Program-made: the position numbers and the translations under genes
NCBI GenBank assembly: GCA_020637795.1
Contig: JACKJT010000002.1
Coordinates: forward strand, 868,001 to 932,000
Source of the DNA: Hoeflea sp.
GTDB taxonomy: Bacteria; Pseudomonadota; Alphaproteobacteria; Rhizobiales; Rhizobiaceae
Reading direction: 5' to 3'
DNA length: 64,000 nucleotides
Part shown: piece after piece, positions 51,872 through 60,468 of the stretch
Layout: every line of letters starts with the position of its first letter
How positions within the stretch are numbered: position 1 is the stretch's first letter
Notes under the pieces: generated by a model
Told to the model about the DNA's origin: nothing
Seen by the model: only the letters and a program-made list of their open reading frames with translations
Database searches by the model: none

Positions 51872-52218
51872 TGACCGACCCCTCGTCAGGTCAGGATTTT
51901 GGTGGTCAGGACATTGCGCTCCTGGCCGGCCAGGCCCGCATGGCAAGCGACATTCTCAAGGCCCTGTCCCACGAAACCCGGCTGCTGATTCTCTGGCTTC
52001 TGTCGGAGAGCGAGAAATCGGTCTCCGAGCTTGAGGAATTGCTGGCGTTACCGCAGGCCGCGGTGTCGCAGCAGCTTGCCCGGCTTCGCTACGACCACTT
52101 GGTCAGCACCCGGCGCGAAGGCCGCATGATTCACTATTCGATCACCAGCCCGGAAGTCTCGGCGGTGGTCACCTCGCTCTATGTGCTGCTGTGCAAGCCG
52201 GCGGATCGGGCAGGCTGA
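51871..52218 (+). CDS. soxR: ArsR-family repressor SoxR with one of two sensor cysteines missing
   Basis: Winged-helix repressor of the sox genes, 115 residues: ILKALSHETRLLILWLLSES, then VSELEELLALPQAAVSQQLARL (recognition helix) and TRREGRMIHYSI. Related sulfane-sulfur sensors (SqrR, BigR, SoxR) have a Cys in the LLIxC segment and another near the C-terminus. Here the first place is Trp42 (TGG at 51994-51996), and only Cys108 (LLCKP) remains. It can bind DNA, but its sensing would have to differ. Start ATG 51871; GTG 51868 is also possible. Confidence 0.92.
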   Translation: MTDPSSGQDFGGQDIALLAGQARMASDILKALSHETRLLILWLLSESEKSVSELEELLALPQAAVSQQLARLRYDHLVSTRREGRMIHYSITSPEVSAVVTSLYVLLCKPADRAG

Positions 52219-52312
52219 TCCGCCCGCATTGCTTGCAATGATTCGGGCGTCGCCGTAAGTTTGAAACAACAAGGCCGGGCTCGAACCTGACCTACGGGAG
52301 GAGATGACCATC

Positions 52313-53398
52313 ATGATGGATTCGGGATGGGTGCTGGCGCTGTCGGGCTGCCTGGTCGGTGCGATCATCGGCTATGCCGCCAGGCGAAGTCATTTCTGCA
52401 CGATGGCGGCGCTGGAGCGCCATTGGTACGCCGGCGATGACGGCCCCTTGCGGGCCTGGGCGCTGGCTGCCTTCACCGCGCTCATCGCCACCCAACTGCT
52501 CAGTGCGGCGGGGCTCGTCACGATCGAGAAATCCTTCTACCTGACCGAACCGCTGCCGCTTGCCGGCGCGGTCGTCGGCGGGCTGATGTTCGGCGTCGGC
52601 ATGGCGCTCGTTGGCACCTGCGGCTTTGGCGCCCTGGTGCGGCTCGGCGGCGGCAACCTGCGGGCGCTGGTGGTCCTGACCGGCCTCGGGCTGGCGGCCC
52701 TCGCCGCCCAGCGCGGCGTCACCGCCCATCTCCGCGCCACACTGCTTGATCCGCTCTCGCTGGATCTGAGCCGTTTCGGCGGACAGTCGGCCGGCGCCCT
52801 GCTGTCGCGCGCCATCGGTTTCGACATCAGTCTGGTGCTCGGCCTGGTGATCGGGCTTGCCGGCCTGTGGTGGGTGTTCAGATCCGCCAGCTTCCGCGCC
52901 GACCGCGCCCGGCTTGTTGCCGGCATGGTCATCGGCCTGTGCATTGCCGCCGGCTGGGTGATCACCAGCACCTACGCGAACCATGCCTACTTCCCGGTCC
53001 AGGTCGAGGCCGGCTCCTTCGTCATGCCGGTGGGCGAGACCATCCTGCAGATCATCACCGTCACCGGGGAACTGCCCGATTACGGCGTGGGCCTGGTCGT
53101 TGGTGTCTTTCTCGGCGCGGCAGTTTCCGCATTTCGCTCCGACGACATGCGCTGGGAAGCCTGCGATGACGCGCGCGAACTCAGCCGCCACCTGCTCGGC
53201 GCCTTCCTGATGGGAACCGGCGGCGTCTTTGCACTCGGCTGCACCATCGGCCAGGGCGTCAGCGCCTTTTCCGTGATGGCGATATCCGCGCCGATCGTCA
53301 TGATCTCGATCGCCGCAGGTGCGCGCATGGGGCTTGGCATGCTGGTTGAAGGCACGCCGTTCAGCTTCATCGCCGACTGGCGTGCCCGCAAGACCTGA
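52313..53398 (+). CDS. soxT: Sulfur-compound transporter SoxT (YeeE/YedE family)
   Basis: Polytopic inner-membrane protein of 361 residues, of the YeeE/YedE family that imports thiosulfate or related sulfur compounds. Conserved Cys motifs: SHFCTMAALE, GTCGFGALVRLGGGNLRALV and FALGCTIGQGVS. At least eight TM helices can be seen. It follows soxR by 94 nt. Start ATG 52313 places GGGAGGAG nine bases upstream; ATG 52304 is too close to it. Confidence 0.9.
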   Translation: MMDSGWVLALSGCLVGAIIGYAARRSHFCTMAALERHWYAGDDGPLRAWALAAFTALIATQLLSAAGLVTIEKSFYLTEPLPLAGAVVGGLMFGVGMALVGTCGFGALVRLGGGNLRALVVLTGLGLAALAAQRGVTAHLRATLLDPLSLDLSRFGGQSAGALLSRAIGFDISLVLGLVIGLAGLWWVFRSASFRADRARLVAGMVIGLCIAAGWVITSTYANHAYFPVQVEAGSFVMPVGETILQIITVTGELPDYGVGLVVGVFLGAAVSAFRSDDMRWEACDDARELSRHLLGAFLMGTGGVFALGCTIGQGVSAFSVMAISAPIVMISIAAGARMGLGMLVEGTPFSFIADWRARKT

Positions 53399-53407
53399 GT
53401 TCAGGAC

Positions 53408-54334
53408 CTAGGTCGAGGCGACGAAGCGATAGGCCGTCCCGTCGCGTTCGACCCGGCCCTCGCCGGGTTTCGGAAGATGGTAGGCGCTCAGCGCCGCCTT
53501 GTCAGCGGCCAGGCGGTCAAGCAGCTTGAGCCGGGTTTGCACACCCTTCTCCGCATCCTGGTCCGACCCGCTCGGCCAGGACGGATGCGCGAACGACACG
53601 GCGAAATGGGTGATCGCGTCACCGGCAACCAGCACCGGCTCGGAGCCGCCATGCAGCATGAACGACATGTGGCCGGGTGTATGCCCCGATGTGTCTACCG
53701 CCTCGACGCCTGGAAGGACTTCGGCGCCGGGCTCGAACAGGTTGATCATGTCCTCGAGAACGGCCAGCCGGTTCTGCGCGCCCACGGCGAAGGTCTTGCG
53801 CTCTTCCGGCATGGCATCGACCGTTGCCGGATCGCTCCAGAAATCCCACTCCGCCCGGCCCAAGTGGAAGCTGGCATTAGGGAAGACGATCTCGTCGAAA
53901 TCATCGAGCAGGCCCCACAGGTGGTCCGGATGACCATGGGTGAACACCACATCGGTGACATCGGCCGGATCGAAGCCGGCCTCGGCCATGTTGTCCAGCA
54001 GCTTGCCCGCCGAGGGCATGAAGTTGTGTCCCGAGCCGACATCGAACATGATCAGCCGGTCAGGGGTCTTGAGAATCGGCACGTTGCAATCGGGCACGAG
54101 CGAATCGGTCGGCAAGCCGTTCTTTTCCAGAAGCGCGATCAGTTCGTCCTGCGGCGCATCCGGATAGGAGAAGCTCAGCGGCAGGACGAGATTCCCGTCG
54201 CTGACGCTGGTCAGCACCGAATCCCCGATCTCGAGAGCCCAGGCCCGGCTGAGCCCAGCGGGCAACAGCATGCTGGCGGCGGCAGCCATGCCGGTGTGCA
54301 GGAATGAGCGGCGCGTCTGTTCGAACGGTGCCAT
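53408..54334 (-). CDS. soxH: Metallo-beta-lactamase-fold hydrolase SoxH
   Basis: A 308-residue MBL-fold protein exported by Tat (TRRSFLHTGMAAAAS near residues 7-21). Zinc motif THGHPDHLWG (HxHxDH), then DTSGHTPGHMSF and VLVAGDA. SoxH genes flank sox operons but are not essential for thiosulfate oxidation in the well-studied cases; the reaction is unknown. Start ATG 54334 follows GGGAG. It is convergent with soxT, with a nine-base gap, and divergent from the second transporter gene. Confidence 0.88.
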   Translation of the reverse strand: MAPFEQTRRSFLHTGMAAAASMLLPAGLSRAWALEIGDSVLTSVSDGNLVLPLSFSYPDAPQDELIALLEKNGLPTDSLVPDCNVPILKTPDRLIMFDVGSGHNFMPSAGKLLDNMAEAGFDPADVTDVVFTHGHPDHLWGLLDDFDEIVFPNASFHLGRAEWDFWSDPATVDAMPEERKTFAVGAQNRLAVLEDMINLFEPGAEVLPGVEAVDTSGHTPGHMSFMLHGGSEPVLVAGDAITHFAVSFAHPSWPSGSDQDAEKGVQTRLKLLDRLAADKAALSAYHLPKPGEGRVERDGTAYRFVAST

Positions 54335-54377
54335 GATCTTTCTCCCATATAGAATTATATGAATATTTGCCTTTGTC

Positions 54378-54391
54378 TTGACCCAGGTCAA
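54378..54391. promoter_or_regulatory. FNR/FixK-type box between soxH and the second soxT
   Basis: TTGACCCAGGTCAA is a perfect dyad of the TTGA-N6-TCAA class bound by FnrN/FixK/Dnr regulators. It lies 44 nt before the soxH start and 49 nt before the transporter start, so it could control one or both by oxygen or NO. No second site was seen in the main sox region. Confidence 0.6.
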
Positions 54392-54439
54392 TGCTTGTTC
54401 TCATAAATCAGGCAAATTGCGCTTAAAAAGGGCCGTGGA

Positions 54440-55564
54440 ATGGAACTCGAATGGCTTGCTGACAGGTTTGGTGACAAAGGCGCGCTGTTGATCGGCGGCG
54501 CCATCATTGGCGCGTTGTTCGGCGCCTTCGCACAGCAAAGCCGGTTCTGCCTGCGCGCCGCAGCCATCGAGTTCTCCCGCGGCCAGGTCGGTGGCAAGAT
54601 GGCGATCTGGCTGATCGTGTTTTCCACAGCCATTGCCGGAACCATGCTGCTGTCGGCGTTTGGTATGTTCACTGCCACCGAAGCCCGTCAATTGGCCTCG
54701 CCGCAAAGCCTCTCGGGAGCGGCCATTGGTGGCTTGCTGTTTGGCACCGGCATGGTGCTGGCGCGTGGCTGTTCGTCCAGGCTTCTGGTGCTCTCGGCCA
54801 CCGGCAACCTGCGTGCCCTGCTTTCCGGCCTTGTCTTCGCAGTCGTCGCCCAAGCCAGCCTGCACGGATTTCTTTCTCCGCTTCGCGATGCGCTGGCGTC
54901 GCCGCTGACAACCCTGTCGATCGGTTCGAACGATCTGCTGACATTGTCCGGCATCTCCGAACAAATCGCCCTCACCTTCGTCCTGATCGGCCTTGTCGCC
55001 AGCCTGTCGCTGGCGCTTTGGCGCAAGATCGGACTCTGGAAGACCATCACCGCCTTTGCCGTTGGCGCCTGCATTCCGCTGGCCTGGTGGTTCACAAAAT
55101 CGATGACCACTATCGCCTTCGAGCCGGTGCAACTGGAAGCTCTGAGTTTCACCGGACCGTCAGCCAACACGCTGATGCTGTTCCTCTCGGAGCCCGGTTC
55201 GATGATCGATTTCGATGTCGGTCTGGTCCCCGGCGTGTTCATCGGCGCGTTCATCGCCGCTTTGGTGACAGGGGAGCTGGAGCTGCAAGGCTTTGAGGGC
55301 GGCGGTTCGATGCGCCGCTATCTGGCCGGCGCAGCGTTGATGGGGTTTGGCGGCATGTTGGCCGGCGGCTGCGCCGTCGGCGCCGGCGTCACCGGCGCAA
55401 GCATCTTCGCCCTGACCGCATGGGTCACCTTGTTTGCGATCTGGATCGCCGCAGCAACAACCGACTGGGTGGTTGATCGCAAACTGCCTGCAAGAAAGGC
55501 CCGGTCTCAAGCAAGGTCCGTCGCCGGAGAGGCGCAGCTCAGCGATCTCCAGCCCGGCATGTAA
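54440..55564 (+). CDS. Second SoxT-type sulfur transporter (YeeE/YedE family)
   Basis: A polytopic membrane protein of 374 residues in the same family as SoxT. Motifs: AQQSRFCLRAAAIEFSRGQ, TGMVLARGCSSRLLVLSATGNLRALLSG and FGGMLAGGCAVGAGVTGAS. The N-terminal helix order is the same as in SoxT but the proteins are clearly different, so this is an old paralogue and not a recent copy. It is placed after soxH, with the FNR-type box in its upstream region, so it may serve under low oxygen. Confidence 0.88.
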   Translation: MELEWLADRFGDKGALLIGGAIIGALFGAFAQQSRFCLRAAAIEFSRGQVGGKMAIWLIVFSTAIAGTMLLSAFGMFTATEARQLASPQSLSGAAIGGLLFGTGMVLARGCSSRLLVLSATGNLRALLSGLVFAVVAQASLHGFLSPLRDALASPLTTLSIGSNDLLTLSGISEQIALTFVLIGLVASLSLALWRKIGLWKTITAFAVGACIPLAWWFTKSMTTIAFEPVQLEALSFTGPSANTLMLFLSEPGSMIDFDVGLVPGVFIGAFIAALVTGELELQGFEGGGSMRRYLAGAALMGFGGMLAGGCAVGAGVTGASIFALTAWVTLFAIWIAAATTDWVVDRKLPARKARSQARSVAGEAQLSDLQPGM

Positions 55565-55844
55565 AAAGACCGCCAGCCAGGGCGCTCTCCGTACATCCGG
55601 GATCAGCGGCATCCTGCCTGGCGGCCTTTGGCTGAGCACTCTTTATCGAGCGTCTTTTTCGGTCCCCTCTGGACCTGACATATGCCAAGCACGAACCGTG
55701 CCAGTTGCCTTCGAACCCCTCGACCCGGGATTCGAGCCGCTTTCCCCGCAACCCCTTGCGATCACTGCATTTGCGATGGGCAGGCTCAGCCCGCAAACCG
55801 CGCCACTCGCCCAATTCCTGTGCATCTGGGCCAATGCCGGGACT
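55565..55844. other. Convergent gap between second soxT and urtE
   Basis: A 280-nt gap. No gene, tRNA or strong terminator hairpin was found in it. Short frames overlapping it are artefacts of GC-rich sequence. Confidence 0.4.
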
Positions 55845-56540
55845 TCAGACCGACACGGCCGCGCGCAGGGTTTCCTTGCTCAGGCTTTCGCGGTCCCCGG
55901 CCATCTTGACCTCGCCGCGCTCGATCACGCAGAAGCGGTCTGCCAGGCCATAGGCGAATTCGAAATACTGTTCGACCAGCACGATCGCCATCTTGCCCTC
56001 GTCGCGCAGCAACGCGATCACCCGCCCGATCTGCTGGATGATGTTGGGCTGAATGCCCTCCGTCGGCTCGTCCAGCAACAGCAGCTTGGGCCGGGTGATC
56101 AGCGCCCGGGCGATGGAAAGCTGCTGCTGCTGTCCACCCGAAAGATCGCCGCCGCGGCGGTTGCGCATGTCCTTGAGCACCGGGAACAGCTCGTAGATAT
56201 GATCCGGGATCTTGCGCTCCGACCGTGGCAGGCAGGCAAAGCCGGTCTCGAGGTTTTCCGTCACCGTCAGCAGCGGAAAGATGTCGCGGCCTTGCGGCAC
56301 GTAGCCCACACCCTTGGCGGCCAGCTGGTAGGCCGGAAGCCTGCCGATCGCCTCGCCGGCCAGAAAATAGTCGCCGCCGGAGCGGTGATGCACCCCGGAG
56401 ATCGCCTTGAGCAGACTGGTCTTGCCGACGCCATTGGTGCCCATCACGCAGGTCACCTGCCCGACATCGGCTTTCAGCGAAATGCCCTTGAGGATCTGCG
56501 ACTGCCCGTAATGCAGGGTGAGGTTTTCGACGTTCAGCAT
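55845..56540 (-). CDS. urtE: Urea ABC transporter ATP-binding protein UrtE
   Basis: Second ATPase of the urea importer (LivF-like), 231 residues. Walker A GTNGVGKTSLL near residue 34, signature LSGGQQQQLSIARAL, Walker B LLLLDEPTEGIQPNII. The EGIQP residues after Walker B are typical for UrtE. It is the last gene of the urt operon; urease genes do not follow inside the window. Confidence 0.95.
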   Translation of the reverse strand: MLNVENLTLHYGQSQILKGISLKADVGQVTCVMGTNGVGKTSLLKAISGVHHRSGGDYFLAGEAIGRLPAYQLAAKGVGYVPQGRDIFPLLTVTENLETGFACLPRSERKIPDHIYELFPVLKDMRNRRGGDLSGGQQQQLSIARALITRPKLLLLDEPTEGIQPNIIQQIGRVIALLRDEGKMAIVLVEQYFEFAYGLADRFCVIERGEVKMAGDRESLSKETLRAAVSV

Positions 56541-56543
56541 GCT

Positions 56544-57284
56544 CTAGCGCCCCAGATAGACATCGATGACGTCGGAATTGGCGGTGACGTGATCGAGCGT
56601 CCCCTCCGCCAGGACCGACCCTTCGTGCAGCACCGTCACCTTGCAGTCGAGCCGGCGGACGAACTCCATGTCGTGCTCGACGACGACGACAGCACGGGTC
56701 TCGGCCGCCCGGCGCAAAAGGTCGGTGGTGTGTTCGCGTTCGCCGAGTGTCATCCCGGCGGCCGGTTCGTCGACCAGCAGCAGCTTCGGTTCCTGCGCCA
56801 GCAGTATGCCGATCTCGAGCCACTGCTTCTGGCCATGCGAGAGTTCACCGGCCGTCCGGTCGAGTTCGCCCGACAGGCCGATTTCCTCGGCAAGCGCCGA
56901 CACCCGGCCATCGTCTTCCTTGCTCGGCTTGTAGCGCAGCACCGCGAACGGCAGCCGGTCGTTGCTCAGCGCCATCGTCAAATTGTCGCGCACGCTCTGT
57001 GCCTCGAACACCGTCGGGCGCTGGAACTTGCGGCCGACACCGGCGCGCGCGATCTGGCTTTCCGACAGTCTGAGCAGGTCGAGCTGAGGCTCGCCGAACC
57101 GCACCCTGCCCTCGTCCGGCCTCGTCTTGCCGGTGACGATGTCCATGAAGGTGGTCTTGCCCGCCCCGTTCGGTCCGATGATGGCGCGCAGCTCCTGCCC
57201 GCCGATTTCGAACGACAGATTGTTGATCGCCTTGAACCCGTCGAACGAAACGGAGATCGAAGTCACTTCCAGAAGCGCGCTCAC
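56544..57284 (-). CDS. urtD: Urea ABC transporter ATP-binding protein UrtD
   Basis: First ATPase (LivG-like) of the urea importer, 246 residues. Walker A GPNGAGKTTFMD near 37, the family segment GKTRPDEGRVRFG, a signature region LSHGQKQWLEIGILLAQEP and Walker B LLLVDEPAAGMT. The LSHGQKQWLEIG variant of the ABC signature is normal for UrtD. It overlaps urtC by four bases. Confidence 0.95.
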   Translation of the reverse strand: MSALLEVTSISVSFDGFKAINNLSFEIGGQELRAIIGPNGAGKTTFMDIVTGKTRPDEGRVRFGEPQLDLLRLSESQIARAGVGRKFQRPTVFEAQSVRDNLTMALSNDRLPFAVLRYKPSKEDDGRVSALAEEIGLSGELDRTAGELSHGQKQWLEIGILLAQEPKLLLVDEPAAGMTLGEREHTTDLLRRAAETRAVVVVEHDMEFVRRLDCKVTVLHEGSVLAEGTLDHVTANSDVIDVYLGR

Positions 57285-58453
57285 GATGCAGCATCCTTCC
57301 TGACCAGCCGGTCAAACAGCCCGCCGATGCCCTTGGGCGCAAACAGCGTCACCAGCACGAAACCGAGCCCGAGCAGCACCTGCCACCAGTCGACCCAGTC
57401 GATGGTGTAGAACCCGAGCGGGATGCTCGGCGCCTGCCCTCCGGTGAACCAGGAGGACAGGAGCGACACCGTTGCAGCCCCGATCACCGCGCCATAGAGC
57501 CGGCCGCGGCCGCCGATCGCCACCCAGACCGCCAGGTAGATCGAGGCGATCGGCGCGATTTCCGCCGGATTGATGATGCCGGCCTGCGGATAGTAGAGCG
57601 CCCCGGCGATCGCCGCGATCACCGCGGTCAGCGTGAACACCACCAGCTTGTAGGCCTCCACGGGATAGCCCATGAAGCGGATGCGCGCCTCGTCGTCGCG
57701 GATCGCGCGGATGACATTGCCAAACTTGCCCGACACCACCCAGGCAGCCACCAGATAGCCCAGCCCCAGCGCCAGCGCCGACGCCAGGAAGAACCACGCC
57801 GAGACAACCGATTGCGAAACTTCGGTCAGGCCGGGGATGTTCTGCAAGCCGGACAGGCCATTGTTGCCCCTGAGGCCCGAGTCGTTCTGGAACAGGTAGA
57901 GCGACAGCGCCAGCGTCATCGCCTGGGTCAGGATCGACAGGTACACACCTGTCACGCGGCTGCGGAAGGCGAGCCAGCCGAACACCAGCGCCAGAAGCCC
58001 CGGCACCAGCACCACGAGCAGCAGCTGCGCAAACAGACTGTCGGCGAAATACCAGACCACCGGGATCTCGGCCCCGCCGACAACGCCGAAGATCTGCGTG
58101 CCGATCGCCTCGGTGATCTCTTCCGGCGTCGCCGGCAGTTCCCCGCCCGACAGCGACGCGATGACGATGTCCTTGGTCCGCTCGTACATCAGCCACATGC
58201 CGATCATGTAGCCGCCGAGCCCGAAGAAGGCGAAATGGCCGAGCGACAGGATTCCGCAATAGCCCCAGACCAGGTCCATGGCGATGGCGATCAGGCAAAG
58301 ACACAATGTCTTGCCGAGGATCTTGATGAAGCTGGTCGAGACGATACCGAGGCCGAACCCTTCCGACAGGATGGTGATAACGATGGTGAACAGCGCCAGA
58401 AGACCGATGAAGACCAGCACCGAGGGCTGCCGGGCAAACAGGGAGCGTTCCAT
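57281..58453 (-). CDS. urtC: Urea ABC transporter permease UrtC
   Basis: LivM-type permease of 390 residues with about ten TM helices. CLCLIAIAMDLVWGYCGILS and LGHFAFFGLGGYMIG match the family, as do RFMGYPVEAYKL and the inter-helix coupling region AIRDDEARIRF. It lies between urtB and urtD with a four-base overlap on the urtD side. Confidence 0.95.
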   Translation of the reverse strand: MERSLFARQPSVLVFIGLLALFTIVITILSEGFGLGIVSTSFIKILGKTLCLCLIAIAMDLVWGYCGILSLGHFAFFGLGGYMIGMWLMYERTKDIVIASLSGGELPATPEEITEAIGTQIFGVVGGAEIPVVWYFADSLFAQLLLVVLVPGLLALVFGWLAFRSRVTGVYLSILTQAMTLALSLYLFQNDSGLRGNNGLSGLQNIPGLTEVSQSVVSAWFFLASALALGLGYLVAAWVVSGKFGNVIRAIRDDEARIRFMGYPVEAYKLVVFTLTAVIAAIAGALYYPQAGIINPAEIAPIASIYLAVWVAIGGRGRLYGAVIGAATVSLLSSWFTGGQAPSIPLGFYTIDWVDWWQVLLGLGFVLVTLFAPKGIGGLFDRLVRKDAAS

Positions 58454-58456
58454 TGA

Positions 58457-60406
58457 CTAGTCCCCCGCCGCACGGCCCTTGAGCGCGATGATGCCCTTGG
58501 GTCTGAACTGGATGAAGATGATGATGAAGATGATCATGTAGGTCTGCGCGGCAAGCGTGTTGGACGGATTGAAGAACTCGATGAGCTTCTGCAGCGAGCC
58601 GATCATCCCGGCACCCGCCAGCGTGCCCCAGATATTGCCGACGCCGCCAACGACAACCGTCATGAAGCTTTGCACGATGTAGCCCGACCCGAGCTCCGAC
58701 GTGACCTTCGCAAACAGCCCGATGGCGACCCCGGCGATCCCGGCGATACCGGAGCCAAGCCCGAAGGTCAGCATGTTGATCCGGTCCGGATTGATCCCCA
58801 TCGACGAGGCCATGCGCGGATTCTGCGTCACCGCCCTGACTTCAAGACCGAGCCGGGTCTTGTTGAGCACGAACAGCAAGAGCCCGAGGAAGGCGAGCGC
58901 CAGCACGAAGATCGCGATCCTTATATAGCTGATCGACACCACGTCGTTGAGCACCCAGGCGCCGTCGAGCCAGGATGGCGACGTCAGCGGCCGCGCCTGC
59001 GTGCCGAAGATGTTCTTGGCGATCTGCTGCAGCGCGATCGAGACGCCGAAGGTCGCAAGCAGCGTTTCGAGCGGCCGGTGCGCCAGGTAGCGGATCACCA
59101 GACGTTCGAGCGCCACGCCGGCCAGGAACGCCACCGCGAAAGCCAGCGGCAGCGCGACGATGATCGACACGGTGTAGTTCGGGATGAACTGCTGCACGAC
59201 GTAGCCGGTATAGGCGCCGATCATGATGAACTCGCCATGCGCCATGTTGATCACCCCCATCACCCCGAAAGTGATGGCGAGCCCGATTGCCGCGAGAAAG
59301 TAGATCGACGCCAGCGACAGCCCGTCGAGCGCCAGATCGAGGAACTGGTAGAAACCGACCGTGCCGCTGATATTGGCGAGCGTTTCCCTTGCGGCCGTGG
59401 TCAGCACCGGATCGGGTTCCGCGTAGACTTCCGCGAACACATGATCGGCGACGGCCTGGCGCTGCTCTTCCCGCGTCACCAGCGGCGGCACGGTTCCGTT
59501 GGCGGCGAGCGCCAGATAGGCCCGGTCGCGGGCGCTTTGGCTCACCAGTTCGGCGACCGGAGTGCCGGCCACCATTCCATTCTCGATGTTGTCGATCAGC
59601 GCCTGCTTGCGGTCGGCCAGCGGAACGATCGGACGCGCCTTGCCGGCATCGACCAGCAGCTGGTAGGCCGCTTCAGCGTCGATGTCGCTGCCGGGTGTCA
59701 GCAGCCGGGCCACGTTGACGCCTTCGGGCGCCGTGTCGAACACCTTGATGCTGGTCGCCAGCAGCGGATTGAGTGCCGCGCGCGCATCGACGCCGGGATC
59801 ACCGGCAAAACTCTCGATCGCGGCAACCCGCCTTGCCTGGTCACTGCCGAACTGGATGGTCAACAAGCGCTGCAACCGCTCCTTGCGCGCCTTGATGGCG
59901 GGGTCGGGCTCGGAGTCGATTGCCGCCCTGAGAATGCTCAGATGCGAGGCATCGGGGGCCCGTTCCAGCGCCGTCAGTGCCTGCAGCCGCCGTTCCGGGT
60001 CCGGATCCGAGAGCTGGAACTGCACCAGTGCGCCGGCGATCACGCCGCGCACGCCGCTGTTGGGCTTGAGATTGTCGAGGTCGTTCTTCTCCGCCAGTCC
60101 CGCCTGCTCACCGGTTGCGACATCGATCAGCATCAGCTTGCCGCCGTCGGCCTTTTCGACAAGGAAGAACCGGCCATCCGATTTCCGCTGCCACAACTCC
60201 TTTTCCCGCCACTTCTCGAGAAACACCGCCACGCCGGGCAGCTGGCTTTCGACCAGGGCATCGAGCACCGGCCCGATGGTCGTGCGCGAAGGCTTCTCGA
60301 TCTTCGTCCGATAGGTTTCGAGCAGGGCATTGAGATCGGCGTCCTGCGCATTGGCGGGCGCGAATGCAAGCAGAGCGGCAAGAAGAAGGAAAATGATGCG
60401 GAGCAT
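58457..60406 (-). CDS. urtB: Urea ABC transporter permease UrtB
   Basis: LivH-type permease. It is 649 residues because a signal peptide and a periplasmic domain of about 330 residues come before the membrane part; this is usual for proteobacterial UrtB. The periplasmic part has HEAT-like text (RRLQALTALERAPDASHLSIL). The membrane half begins near 350 (LALDGLSLASIYFLAAIGLA), with MGVINMAHGEFIMIGAY and GLEVRAVTQNPRMASSMGIN. Three bases separate it from urtC. Confidence 0.95.
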   Translation of the reverse strand: MLRIIFLLLAALLAFAPANAQDADLNALLETYRTKIEKPSRTTIGPVLDALVESQLPGVAVFLEKWREKELWQRKSDGRFFLVEKADGGKLMLIDVATGEQAGLAEKNDLDNLKPNSGVRGVIAGALVQFQLSDPDPERRLQALTALERAPDASHLSILRAAIDSEPDPAIKARKERLQRLLTIQFGSDQARRVAAIESFAGDPGVDARAALNPLLATSIKVFDTAPEGVNVARLLTPGSDIDAEAAYQLLVDAGKARPIVPLADRKQALIDNIENGMVAGTPVAELVSQSARDRAYLALAANGTVPPLVTREEQRQAVADHVFAEVYAEPDPVLTTAARETLANISGTVGFYQFLDLALDGLSLASIYFLAAIGLAITFGVMGVINMAHGEFIMIGAYTGYVVQQFIPNYTVSIIVALPLAFAVAFLAGVALERLVIRYLAHRPLETLLATFGVSIALQQIAKNIFGTQARPLTSPSWLDGAWVLNDVVSISYIRIAIFVLALAFLGLLLFVLNKTRLGLEVRAVTQNPRMASSMGINPDRINMLTFGLGSGIAGIAGVAIGLFAKVTSELGSGYIVQSFMTVVVGGVGNIWGTLAGAGMIGSLQKLIEFFNPSNTLAAQTYMIIFIIIFIQFRPKGIIALKGRAAGD

Positions 60407-60468
60407 GGGAAATCAAGACCGGTTGATAAGGTGGAAGGGGGCACAAGGCCCCCTTCCCTTTGCAGGGA

